Below, piece after piece: positions 47,662 to 55,582 of a stretch of DNA of 64,000 bases. The notes under the pieces were generated by a model, which saw only the letters and a program-made list of their open reading frames with translations, was not told the origin of the DNA and searched no databases. Source of the stretch: Saprospiraceae bacterium (GTDB lineage Bacteria; Bacteroidota; Bacteroidia; Chitinophagales; Saprospiraceae); the NCBI GenBank assembly GCA_016787525.1, contig JAEUUP010000089.1, positions 172,275 through 236,274 on the forward strand. Reading direction: 5' to 3'. Position 1 is the first letter of the stretch, and each line of letters begins with the position of its first letter. The translations under genes were made by a program, and so were the position numbers.

Positions 47662-47693
47662 ACCCCTCAGTATAACTGTTGTACTGAGGGGTA
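47662..47693. repeat. Inverted pair of dispersed decamers forming a hairpin
   Basis: ACCCCTCAGTA at 47662-47672 and TACTGAGGGGT at 47682-47692 face each other across nine bases. This is the only place in the window where two copies form a perfect 11-bp stem. It lies 3' of the histidine kinase remnant and could end its transcript. Confidence 0.9.
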
Positions 47694-47697
47694 TCGT

Positions 47698-48015
47698 TTA
47701 TTTCGCGGTAATATCTTCAACAGTCAGAACCACACGTGTACCGCGAGGTGAGCCATCTGCACCGATTAAATCTTGGATGTGAATATTGTTTTTATCCACA
47801 GCTTTGTTAATCAAACGCAACCGTTCTTCGCTGATAGTCACGCCTAACGATTGGCGACCGTTTTGTTGAGAGGTCTTGTTATGGGCATTCGAGCGACCAA
47901 CTCCGTCATCTTCAACCACAAAGGTAAGTTTGCCTTTTTCTTGTTTGACATCAATGGTCAGATGACCTTTTGTCGGCTTGTGTAGTAAGCCATGCCACAC
48001 AGCATTTTCAACAGC
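47698..48015 (-). pseudogene. C-terminal remnant of a LytS-type sensor histidine kinase
   Basis: About 105 codons. The fragment starts inside the ATPase N box (AVENAVWHGLLHK) and continues with VVEDDGVGRSNA (G1 box) and SLGVTISEERLRLIN to the natural C-terminus LTVEDITAK. The upstream transmembrane/helical half and the phospho-acceptor His region are missing; a stop codon lies a few codons before the N box. At about 48015 it abuts, head to head, an unrelated T9SS fragment on the other strand. A deletion or recombination joint is the simple explanation. Confidence 0.7.
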
Positions 48016-48463
48016 CCATGAGACCCATGCAAGTCATTTTAACATCGAACGGTCAACGGATGGTCAGAAGTTTGAAAAAATCGGCACAACTAAAGCTAAG
48101 GGCAAAGCTGCAACTTACGAATATCTGGACAGATACCCCCTCAGTATAACCACCTATTACCGATTGAAAATGAATGACTTGAATGAAAAAAATGATTATT
48201 CAAAAGTGGTGAGCGTGAGTCGAAGTAATGTAAGCAAAATTAAGATTTACCCCAACCCGACTAATAACCTTTTGACTATTGATTTGGGTAATATGCAACA
48301 CGCTACCGTAACGTTTTTAGATATACTGGGTAGGGTAATGTTTAATAAAGAATCGCAAACAAATCAGATGACACTTGATTTGTCGAACTTCGAAAGTGGC
48401 ATTTATATGTTGGAGGTCAAATCAAAAAATGTATCAATTCAAGAAAAAGTTATCAAACAATAA
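48016..48463 (+). pseudogene. C-terminal remnant of a T9SS type A cargo protein
   Basis: About 148 codons. It begins abruptly within a pre-sorting FN3-like module (ETHASHFNIERSTDGQKFEK, then YYRLKMNDLNEKNDYSKVVSV) and ends with a complete T9SS type A domain (IKIYPNPTNNLLTID, FLDILGRVMFNKE, SGIYMLEVKSKN). There is no start or signal peptide. The 5' joint is with the kinase remnant at about 48015. One decamer is read as YPLSI. A functional terminator-like hairpin follows. Confidence 0.75.
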
Positions 48464-48531
48464 TCAAACTCAATTTTAGGTGTAATGTGCTGAAAACTCT
48501 ATGAAATTCTTTTTACCTTGAATAATCAAAG

Positions 48532-48572
48532 CACTGAGGAGGATACCAGGTATGTCTTCCTCAGTTTTTTGT
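48532..48572 (+). terminator. Probable terminator with decamer-like stem
   Basis: ACTGAGGA-GGATACC pairs with GGTATGTC-TTCCTCAGT (one bulge), then TTTTTT. The stem begins with ACTGAGGA, one base from the dispersed word. Confidence 0.7.
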
Positions 48573-49075
48573 ATACCTAAAAAGATATTTGGCTAAGTCG
48601 GTTAACAGCTGCCGTGCCTGAGTTCAGGAATCAGCCCACTTGTAATGCGATTTTTATACTTATGCCATTTCTAATTATTTTAAATGAATTGAATCACAAA
48701 GTTCAAACCACTCAATCCCTTGGCTGATAATGTTTGAAAATATCAAAAACGCATTTCATCTTCAAAAGTTTACAGTGATTAAAATCTGTTAATACCCATT
48801 CACTCACTCAGAATGCTTGCTTACACACTTAATAAAGCAATTCACTCATTTTGGCTCATACCCCTCAGTATGTGATGCATCTTTGTATCATCAAAAGCAC
48901 ACAACACACGCACATTATACGCTATTGAAAATGGTTTATAATCAGTGAAAAGTAAAAAACTAAAAATGAAAAATTCAAGTCGGCGATTATCAATGATTCC
49001 AACTTTTCATTTTTCACTTTCTACGCTCAGAGTTATCATTAAAAATTTTAATAAAACTTTTAAAATCAAATAGTT
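48573..49075. other. Non-coding spacer with promoter-like segment
   Basis: No convincing gene. It contains a decamer at 48861 and, at 48879-48900, TCTTTGTATCATCAAAA, which is nearly identical to the start region of the RNA array at 51253 (CCTTTGTATCATCAAAA). This may be the promoter and start site for the two small secreted-protein genes. Short AAAGTGAAAA-type inverted repeats occur around 48945-49020. Confidence 0.5.
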
Positions 49076-49453
49076 ATGAAAATTAAATACATTCTTATCA
49101 GCACTTTGTTTGTGTTTTTAGTTACTGCCAGCAATGCGCAAAATTTCAGTACATGGATTCAAGATGCATCCCATAAAGGGCTTAAAGTACGATATGCCAT
49201 CAATAAAGATGCCTTTGGATATAACACTGTTATTTTAGAATTAACAAATACTATATTGTCCAGTATGGAAGTCACGACTTCAATCTGTAGTACTGAAGGT
49301 CAAGGTAAAAACGGTTGGCAACAGATAAGCATTCAGCCCAATAAAATAGTGAGGCTTTCCTTTAAAGTAAAAAACAACGCTTGTGTCAATGGCTGGTGGT
49401 GGTGGTATCGGAGTTATTCAGAGAGTAGATCTACAAATATTTTTGGCAACTAA
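49076..49453 (+). CDS. Small secreted protein, hypothetical (paralogue of next gene)
   Basis: 125 residues with signal peptide MKIKYILISTLFVFLVTASNAQ. The mature part has GLKVRYAINKDAFGYNTVILELTN and a Trp-rich stretch NGWWWWYRSY near the end, with two Cys. GLKV-x(2-3)-INK is shared with the next gene, so the two are probably diverged paralogues. I do not recognise a family. It is followed after 35 bp by the second gene, in the same direction. Confidence 0.7.
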   Translation: MKIKYILISTLFVFLVTASNAQNFSTWIQDASHKGLKVRYAINKDAFGYNTVILELTNTILSSMEVTTSICSTEGQGKNGWQQISIQPNKIVRLSFKVKNNACVNGWWWWYRSYSESRSTNIFGN

Positions 49454-49488
49454 AATACACTTCTTAATCTATTTAAAATCAAATAATT

Positions 49489-50016
49489 ATGAAAAAGATA
49501 ATTGTTTTTCTTCTTGTGACTTTGTCATCTATTTCATTACTGCAAGCTCAACTTGATCGATCAAAATTGTCAACTCCAACAGTCAATACAACACCCTCAG
49601 GATTAAAGGTTGAAGTGCGCATCAATAAATCGAATATGATTATTCGCGAGCTTAGTAACCCTGTTAGTATGTTTACTTTCAAACTGTTTACCCCTACTTT
49701 TTCACCCAAAATGAATAATCCCCAATCGCTGTCAAACGATTGCATTTATCATGAAATATCAGGATTTAATGTAGTTTGCAAAAACAATGTTTCTATGATT
49801 GTGAATGGAGACATCGTCTATAATTTTATCTTAACGGGCCTCAGTACCGAAATGCTTTATGGTGTTGATGTTATCCCTTCCACGTATGCCTTCAAACCTA
49901 ATATTGGTTATGTATTGACGAAAACAGGTCAGGCAAGTAGTGGTTTTTGCAACAATTCAACGGTCAATGGGCAGACATTAAAAATATATATTTCGGCAGT
50001 CAATCCACCTAAATAG
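49489..50016 (+). CDS. Small secreted protein, hypothetical (paralogue of previous gene)
   Basis: 175 residues with signal peptide MKKIIVFLLVTLSSISLLQAQ. Mature part: SGLKVEVRINKSNMIIRELSN, and four Cys (NDCIYHE, VVCKNN, GFCNNS) that could form disulfides. Similar layout to the preceding gene, longer C-terminus. No sorting domain. Function unknown; co-transcription with the upstream gene is likely. Confidence 0.7.
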   Translation: MKKIIVFLLVTLSSISLLQAQLDRSKLSTPTVNTTPSGLKVEVRINKSNMIIRELSNPVSMFTFKLFTPTFSPKMNNPQSLSNDCIYHEISGFNVVCKNNVSMIVNGDIVYNFILTGLSTEMLYGVDVIPSTYAFKPNIGYVLTKTGQASSGFCNNSTVNGQTLKIYISAVNPPK

Positions 50017-50121
50017 GCCAATCTCAACCAAAGCAGTACTGAATGGGACTTATTTCCTAAAAATCAAAGATGGGTTTAGTTCTATTAAACGTAAAATTGT
50101 GAAAAGGCAGTTAGAAAAATA

Positions 50122-50152
50122 GGCGAGTATGCATTTTGTCACACACTCGCCT
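50122..50152. terminator. Bidirectional terminator
   Basis: Stem AGGCGAGT / ACTCGCCT with a 16-base loop between convergent genes, with ATTTTT on the plus side. Confidence 0.65.
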
Positions 50153-50848
50153 CTATTTTTCCCATTCAATATTCTCCATCTGCCACAAAATCCATCGCTG
50201 TCTTTTCAAAACGTAATCAGAAGGGTCGTTCACACGGTAGCGAATGGGATTGGGTAGGCAAGCAGCAATGCGGGCCGCTTCGTTGGCTGTGAGTTTGGAT
50301 GCAGGTTTTTTGTAAAAATGCAAAGCGGCGGCTTCTGCGCCAAAAATACCATCGCCCATTTCGGCTACGTTCAGATAGACTTCCAGAATGCGGTCTTTAC
50401 TCCAAAACAATTCAATCAAAAATGTCGAGTACAGCTCCAATCCTTTACGCAACCAATCACGGTTTTGCCACAAAAAAACATTTTTGGCAACTTGCTGCGA
50501 AATGGTACTCGCACCTTTTTTACGCTTGTGGTTTTTATTAAATTCCATAGCTTTTTCAATAGCATCCACATCAATGCCAAAATGGTTTTCAAATTCTTGG
50601 TCTTCAGAGGCAATCACAGCGTGTTGCATCGGAATTGAGATTTGGTCGAGGCTGACCCATTGTTTTTTGATGTCTTTGCCGTTCAACCATTGCCAGAAAA
50701 TAGTAGGCGTGGACACGACTGGAATGAAAATCAGCAATAGCGTATATATGAGGTGTGCGAAAAAGAGGGATAAAAAAATCCTTTTCACAATCCGATATAT
50801 TTTCAATAAAGTTGGATAGAGTGCAAAACGTGTTGACAAAAAACCCAT
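50153..50848 (-). CDS. mtgA: Monofunctional biosynthetic peptidoglycan transglycosylase
   Basis: 231 residues from the ATG at 50848 (MGFLSTRFALY); 31 open upstream codons are unlikely to be used. One N-terminal transmembrane helix (IFLSLFFAHLIYTLLLIFIPVV) and the GT51 domain. Catalytic Glu lies in ASEDQEFENHFGID; KKGASTISQQVAKNVFLW, LIELFWSKDRILEVYLNVAEMGDGIFGAEAAA are the further family motifs. It polymerises lipid II glycan strands at the outer face of the inner membrane. No transpeptidase domain, as expected. Confidence 0.96.
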   Translation of the reverse strand: MGFLSTRFALYPTLLKIYRIVKRIFLSLFFAHLIYTLLLIFIPVVSTPTIFWQWLNGKDIKKQWVSLDQISIPMQHAVIASEDQEFENHFGIDVDAIEKAMEFNKNHKRKKGASTISQQVAKNVFLWQNRDWLRKGLELYSTFLIELFWSKDRILEVYLNVAEMGDGIFGAEAAALHFYKKPASKLTANEAARIAACLPNPIRYRVNDPSDYVLKRQRWILWQMENIEWEK

Positions 50849-51227
50849 AATAGTATTGCGTTTTATGATTCGGTTCAAAAATAGTATTTCCACCTCGTTT
50901 CCCAATGAAATGAAGCAAAAAACTGTTGAAATACTCTCCAAAACCCTTCTTCTACTGAGGGGTATTGCTCTTTAAAATGAGCAAATCCAAACGATAAGTG
51001 GAGAAAAAAATAGCTTGTCAAGCCTTGAAGCAAAAAAAATAAAAAAAAATTTCAAAAAAAACTATTCACAGAAAGGGGGGAAAAATAATTTATTTTTCAC
51101 AATAGCGTTTTTTTGTCGGCAAGTTTTAAGTAAATAAAGCATTGATTATCAATTTATTAATTTAATCATAGTAAAATAATAAAATTATTTAGCCTTGAAT
51201 TTCAATTCACAATACCTTCAAAATGTC
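50849..51227. other. AT-rich intergenic region
   Basis: Holds the mtgA upstream region, one decamer (50954) and then a very AT-rich stretch (about 51010-51200) with A and T runs and GGGGGG at 51075. I see no gene. Confidence 0.5.
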
Positions 51228-51259
51228 TTTGCATAGCCAAAATTCTTGTCGCACCTTTG
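51228..51259 (+). promoter_or_regulatory. Bacteroidota-type promoter of the repeat RNA
   Basis: TTTG (51228-51231), 20 bases, then CACCTTTG (51252-51259), which fits TTTG-N19-21-TAnnTTTG except for the first two bases of the second box. Start is expected at about 51264. Confidence 0.6.
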
Positions 51260-51263
51260 TATC

Positions 51264-51938
51264 ATCAAAAAGAAAACAACTATAAGAGCAAGCTACACAA
51301 GATATGTTCATGGGATTATAATTTGCTGTCAGGGGTCGTCCCGACGTTGTTTCTAAAAAAGGTCGGGACGGCAATCTGGTTTTCAAATAAAATCTGAACA
51401 TTTGAAAAACGAAGAAATAAAGGCGCTGAAAAAGTCAGCGACGATAAGAAATATGTTCATGGGATTATAATTTGTTGTCGGGTTAGTCGTCTCGACATTC
51501 ACTTAAAAGTCGAGACGGCGAAACTGATTTCCTATGACAAAAGAAAAGCGAAGAAATAAAGGCACTGAAAAAGTCAGTGGCGATAAGAAATATGTTCATG
51601 GGATTATAATTTGTTGTCGGGTTAGTCGTCTCGACATTCACTTAAAAGTCGAGACGGCGAAACTGATTTTCCTGTGACAAAAGAAAAACGAAGAAATAAA
51701 GGCACTGAAAAAGTCAGTGGCGATAAGAAATATGTTCATGGGATTATAATTTGTTGTCGGGTTAGTCGTCTCGACATTCACTTAAAAGTCGAGACGGCAA
51801 AACTGATTTTCCTGTGACAAAAAAGAAACGAAGAAATAAAGGCACTGAAAAAAGTCAGTGGCGATAAGAAATATGTTCATGGGATTATAATTTGTTGTTA
51901 AGGCGTCCGAATCTGTTCAGATTCGGACGTTTTTTTTT
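51264..51938 (+). ncRNA. Tandem array of ~140-nt structured RNA units (candidate novel ncRNA)
   Basis: A conserved box (ATGTTCATGGGATTATAA) starts at 51302, 51451, 51590, 51730 and 51871, spacing 149, 139, 140, 141. Between boxes each unit has hairpin A (CGTCTCGAC ... GTCGAGACG) and hairpin B (CACTGA-AAAAG-TCAGTG). In unit 1 hairpin A is CGTCCCGAC/GTCGGGACG and hairpin B CGCTGA/TCAGCG: both changes keep pairing. After the fifth box, hairpin A is replaced by a terminator. There is no conserved open frame (each box only allows M-F-M-G-L-stop). A promoter lies upstream. The family is not known to me. Confidence 0.65.
51903..51938 (+). terminator. Terminator of the RNA array
   Basis: Stem CGTCCGAAT / ATTCGGACG with loop CTGTTCAG, then nine T; a decamer (51940) follows at once. 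The flanking CGTC...GACG ends resemble hairpin A of the array. Confidence 0.93.
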
Positions 51939-51981
51939 ACCCCTCAGTATAATCTGCTTTTTATACAGATTTTCTAACGAT

Positions 51982-53577
51982 TTATAGGATGGTATTTTGT
52001 AAGAACGGTTGCTCATTCGGATAATCTGTCGTGAAGTGCAGACCGCGACTTTCTCTACGAGTGGCTGCCGAGCGTGTTATCAAATAAGCAATTGTTACCA
52101 GATTCCTTAATTCACACAGTTGTGGCGAAATGGTCGTCGTATTATACAAATCTTCCGTTTCGCGATACAAAATAAACAAACGGTCGAGCGCACGTTTCAA
52201 ACGTACATTTGAGCGTACGATGCCAACGTAGTAGCTCATCAAATCTTTCAATTCTTTTGTACTTTGGGTTATCAAGACCATCTCTTGAGGGTCAGTTGTG
52301 CCAGCCGCATTCCAATTAGGAATACCTTTTTTAATTTCTTGACTATCAATATGTTCCAAAGTATCGTTCGCAATGCGATGGCCAAAGACGAGTGCTTCGA
52401 GCAGCGAGTTTGAAGCCAACCGATTTGCCCCGTGCAAACCTGTGCAACTGCATTCGCCGCAGGCATAGAGGTTTTTGATGCTGCTTTTGCCAATTTCATC
52501 CACCAAAATACCCCCGCATTGATAGTGACACGCAGGTACGACAGGAATCATATCCGTCATAGGGTCAATGCCAATGCTCTTACATTTATCGTAAATAGTT
52601 GGAAAATGCGCATAAAAAGCCTCTTTATCCAAGTGCCGGCAATCAAGATACATGCACTCCGACCCCCAAATTTTCATCTCAGAGTCAATCGCACGAGCAA
52701 CAATATCACGTGGCGCAAGTGATTTGCGGGGGTCATATTTTTCCATAAATTCCTTGCCATCAGGTGTTTTTAAAATCCCTCCAAAGCCACGAACGGCTTC
52801 AGAAACGAGGAAATTGGGATTGTCGCCACTTGGATTGTACAGAGCTGTCGGGTGGAATTGCACAAATTCCATATCTGAGACACGACCTTTGGCACGATAG
52901 ACCATCGCGATGCCATCACCTGTGGCGATGACAGGGTTAGTCGTATTTTTATAGACTTGACCTGTGCCACCCGTTGCCATCATGGTTGTTTTAGCCAAAA
53001 AAGTCTCAATTTCTCCCGTTTTTTTATTCAAGGCATAACAACCATAACATTCAATATCAGGTGTCAGTCGGGTGATATTCCAACCCAAATGATGCTGTGT
53101 GATGATGTCAACAGCAAAATAATGCTCATGGATATGGATATTGGCGTATCTTTTAGATTCAGCAACCAAAGCACGCTGTATTTCCCAACCTGTTAAATCT
53201 TTATAGTGTAAAATGCGATTTTCGGTATGCCCACCTTCTCTACCAAGGTCATAATCTTCTCCATGTTTGTCGAAACGAGTTCCCCAATCAATGATTTCTT
53301 GGACACGTTGAGGACCTTCATTCACGACTATTTCGACAATACTCTGCTTGCACAAACCGTCTCCTGCATCAAGTGTGTCTTCCACATGTTTTTGAAATGA
53401 ATCTTTGTCAAAATCCCAGACAGCGGCCACGCCACCTTGTGCATAGCGCGTATTCGATTCATTTTCAACTGTTTTTGTCAAAACATCAATACGCAAATCA
53501 CTTCTTTTCTGGGCAATTTTAATAGCGAAACTTAACCCCGCAATACCGCCACCTATGACGAGAATATCTGTTTTCAT
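51982..53577 (-). CDS. nadB: L-aspartate oxidase
   Basis: 531 residues. FAD enzyme that oxidises L-aspartate to iminoaspartate, the first step of de novo NAD synthesis. Signatures: FAD-binding VIGGGIAGLSFAI, NESNTRYAQGGVAAVW, substrate-site DLGREGGHTENRILHYKDLTG, MEFVQFHPTALY, SEAVRGFGG, PRDIVARAID, and GECSCTGLHGANRLASNSLLEALVFG. The C-terminal helical domain follows. The normal length and full motifs suggest an active enzyme. nadA/nadC are not in the window. No decamer is inside the gene; one lies in the spacer at 51940. Confidence 0.97.
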   Translation of the reverse strand: MKTDILVIGGGIAGLSFAIKIAQKRSDLRIDVLTKTVENESNTRYAQGGVAAVWDFDKDSFQKHVEDTLDAGDGLCKQSIVEIVVNEGPQRVQEIIDWGTRFDKHGEDYDLGREGGHTENRILHYKDLTGWEIQRALVAESKRYANIHIHEHYFAVDIITQHHLGWNITRLTPDIECYGCYALNKKTGEIETFLAKTTMMATGGTGQVYKNTTNPVIATGDGIAMVYRAKGRVSDMEFVQFHPTALYNPSGDNPNFLVSEAVRGFGGILKTPDGKEFMEKYDPRKSLAPRDIVARAIDSEMKIWGSECMYLDCRHLDKEAFYAHFPTIYDKCKSIGIDPMTDMIPVVPACHYQCGGILVDEIGKSSIKNLYACGECSCTGLHGANRLASNSLLEALVFGHRIANDTLEHIDSQEIKKGIPNWNAAGTTDPQEMVLITQSTKELKDLMSYYVGIVRSNVRLKRALDRLFILYRETEDLYNTTTISPQLCELRNLVTIAYLITRSAATRRESRGLHFTTDYPNEQPFLQNTIL

Positions 53578-53921
53578 AATTTCAAAAGATAATTGTTCAA
53601 GTGATGAATGATTAAAAATATAGACTTAGTTTAAAAACAAAACGAAGTTACAGGTTTTTAATTGCCAAGCAAAACTTTTTTTCAAAAGCCATTAAAAAAC
53701 TTTAACACACCCCTCAGTATGCAACAGAGGGAACACAAAAAAGGGCAACCACGACAGCGGTCACCCCTCACACTATGAAACACTATAATTTTTCTTTATG
53801 TACTCGGATAAAAATGAAATTTAGAGCCACAAATCTAACGTTTGATTTCTAAATCTAAAAGAAAAATCTTTTTTTAATACTAAAATTTGGCGAAACAAAA
53901 ATATAAATATATTTTATAATC
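53578..53921. other. Intergenic region with terminator
   Basis: AT-rich spacer with a decamer at 53710. The minus-strand hairpin GGGTGACC ... GGTTGCCC then TTTTTT at 53737-53766 could terminate the GNAT gene transcript. Nothing else seen. Confidence 0.5.
53737..53766 (-). terminator. Possible terminator for the GNAT gene
   Basis: Eight-bp stem with two G-T pairs and a following T6 on the minus strand; 156 bases from the stop. Confidence 0.5.
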
Positions 53922-54392
53922 TCAAATTTCTTTTAAAAATATTTTGCCGTTCCACCATTCTTTTTCGATAATCGCCTTATTTTTCTGATAAAAATTGACT
54001 GCAGGCGTGTTCCAATCCAAAACTTGCCATTTTGTCAAAAAGCAATCTTTTTGGCGCGCCACTTCTAAAAAGGTGTCGAAGAGTCGTTGACCGACACCAA
54101 ATTGGCGATATTTTTCAGTCACAACAAAGTCTTCCAAGTACAACATCCTCCCACGCCAAGTCGAATAAGCCATGTAGTAGAATATCATACCGACGATTTG
54201 CCCCCCCTCAGTATTTTCAGTGTCTATGGCAACCTGCGCTTCAAAAATGCCTGCTTCAAAATCGCGCCTATATTCTTCAATGGTAGCTGTGTGAGCTTGA
54301 GGCTCATTTTCATACACAGCTAACTCATATACGAGTGCATGAATCGCTGGTATGTCGTCAATAGTCGCTGGTCGGATGATGATATTTGGCAT
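53922..54392 (-). CDS. GNAT-family N-acetyltransferase (spermidine acetyltransferase-like)
   Basis: 156 residues. Acetyl-CoA-binding motif A is visible as EDFVVTEKYRQFGVGQRLFDTFLEVA (Q-x-x-G-x-G/A). The arrangement LVYELAVYENEPQAH, AYSTWRGRMLYLEDFVV and LDWNTPAVNFYQKNKA resembles the eukaryote-type diamine/spermidine acetyltransferase (SSAT) group, also found in bacteria; polyamine or thialysine is a plausible substrate. One decamer is read as NTEGGQ. Confidence 0.9.
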   Translation of the reverse strand: MPNIIIRPATIDDIPAIHALVYELAVYENEPQAHTATIEEYRRDFEAGIFEAQVAIDTENTEGGQIVGMIFYYMAYSTWRGRMLYLEDFVVTEKYRQFGVGQRLFDTFLEVARQKDCFLTKWQVLDWNTPAVNFYQKNKAIIEKEWWNGKIFLKEI

Positions 54393-54435
54393 CTCTTAAT
54401 GAAAATAAAGCTGATTCTGAATAATAAAACAAAAC

Positions 54436-54479
54436 TAGGAATAAGAAGTTTTCAAAAAAACTCCTTATTCCTTTGAGAA
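54436..54479 (-). terminator. Terminator of the T9SS gene
   Basis: On the minus strand AGGAATAAGGAGTTTT pairs with AAAACTTCTTATTCCT (one mismatch), followed by a T-rich tail, directly after the stop of the 54486-55496 gene. Confidence 0.8.
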
Positions 54480-54485
54480 TTTAAA

Positions 54486-55496
54486 TTACTGTTTTTCAAT
54501 GGTTTGTGTCACAAACCCTTGTTCTGAAACCAATCGGACAATATAAGTACCATTGGGTAAGAGGCTCAAATCCAGATTTTGATCCCCCTCAGTATTATCA
54601 TATTTTTTCGATAAAACAACCTGTCCTTGAACATTCACAACAGAAACAACTGCTTTTTCCCCTACTTTATCGAACGAGAGAGTCACCAAACCTCTTGTTA
54701 CTGAGGGGTACACTCTGAATGCCGATTTTTCGATTTGTTGTGTCGAAGACGTTTTCAAAACACTGCCTGCCCATGTCGTTGCCACACGAATACCATCCAT
54801 CGTCAATGTAATACTATCGCTGGCTGTGCCTTGGCGCAGAAAAAAGGCATTGATTTCGGTGGCATCTGAACCTGTTGCAAGACTCGCCAAATTGTTGACT
54901 GTATAAGCTGAAATCGCAGGCTCAATGGTTGTCGTTGATGCGGTTGGATGCACATAAAAAGCAACAGTGTCGTTGGTGGTCGCCGTTGTGTTAAAACCAT
55001 ATTTGATGGTCACAAGATAAGCTGTATTGGCTGTGTAGCGATTAGTGGAGTAAGTAGCCGCTGCAGTTCCTCTACCAATGCCCAAATAAAAGCCGCCCGC
55101 ACTATCACTTTTGACATAAAAACGCAGATTGTAGTTAGAACCAGAGGCACCAGATGTGAAACCTGTCACATAACTGCCAGCTGTCTTGGCAGCTGTTTTC
55201 AAATTCATCAAAAAGGAAGCATAAAGGCTGCCCGAAGTAACTGCCGATGTGAAATCCTTTTTCGAGTCCTCGCCACTGGCAACCATGTCAACAGCATTTC
55301 CGATGCCTGAATTGGCATAACCCGTGTGCGTCAAACCTGTGGCGCGCGCATACAGACCATTCGTTCCCCAAGCACTGACAGGTGTCCAACCTTGTTTTGT
55401 CAGCGAATCGGTGTAGTTAAAATCTTCTGACAAAAGGGCTTGCCCTTGTGCTGAGAATGCCATAAAAAGGCACAAAATAAGGGTGATGTTCTTCAT
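54486..55496 (-). CDS. Secreted T9SS type A cargo protein with jellyroll-like domain
   Basis: 336 residues with signal peptide MKNITLILCLFMAFSAQGQ. The body (LLSEDFNYTDSLTKQGWTPVSAWGTNG through TMDGIRVATTW) has the layout of secreted LamG/choice-of-anchor-like beta sandwiches of Bacteroidota. The end is a T9SS type A domain (FRVYPSVTRGLVTLSF, NVQGQVVLSKK, GTYIVRLVSEQG). Substrate unknown. Two decamers both lie inside the sorting domain: YPSVT and NTEGD. Confidence 0.85.
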   Translation of the reverse strand: MKNITLILCLFMAFSAQGQALLSEDFNYTDSLTKQGWTPVSAWGTNGLYARATGLTHTGYANSGIGNAVDMVASGEDSKKDFTSAVTSGSLYASFLMNLKTAAKTAGSYVTGFTSGASGSNYNLRFYVKSDSAGGFYLGIGRGTAAATYSTNRYTANTAYLVTIKYGFNTTATTNDTVAFYVHPTASTTTIEPAISAYTVNNLASLATGSDATEINAFFLRQGTASDSITLTMDGIRVATTWAGSVLKTSSTQQIEKSAFRVYPSVTRGLVTLSFDKVGEKAVVSVVNVQGQVVLSKKYDNTEGDQNLDLSLLPNGTYIVRLVSEQGFVTQTIEKQ

Positions 55497-55582
55497 AATG
55501 TTAAAAGTTTTGATTAATTAAAGTGACTAAATAGTAATTGATTATTGTTGATTGAATATGGGTTCAATACCATATTTCGCCC

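Noticed and set aside
47156..51900. CRISPR arrays in the two repeat regions
   Set aside because: The 21/22-bp array has only two linker types, no unique spacers; the 140-bp units are near identical throughout. No cas genes in the window.
51302..51900. Repeated mini-ORF M-F-M-G-L in each RNA unit
   Set aside because: Five codons only; the conservation is explained as well by the RNA box, and no ribosome-binding context is visible.
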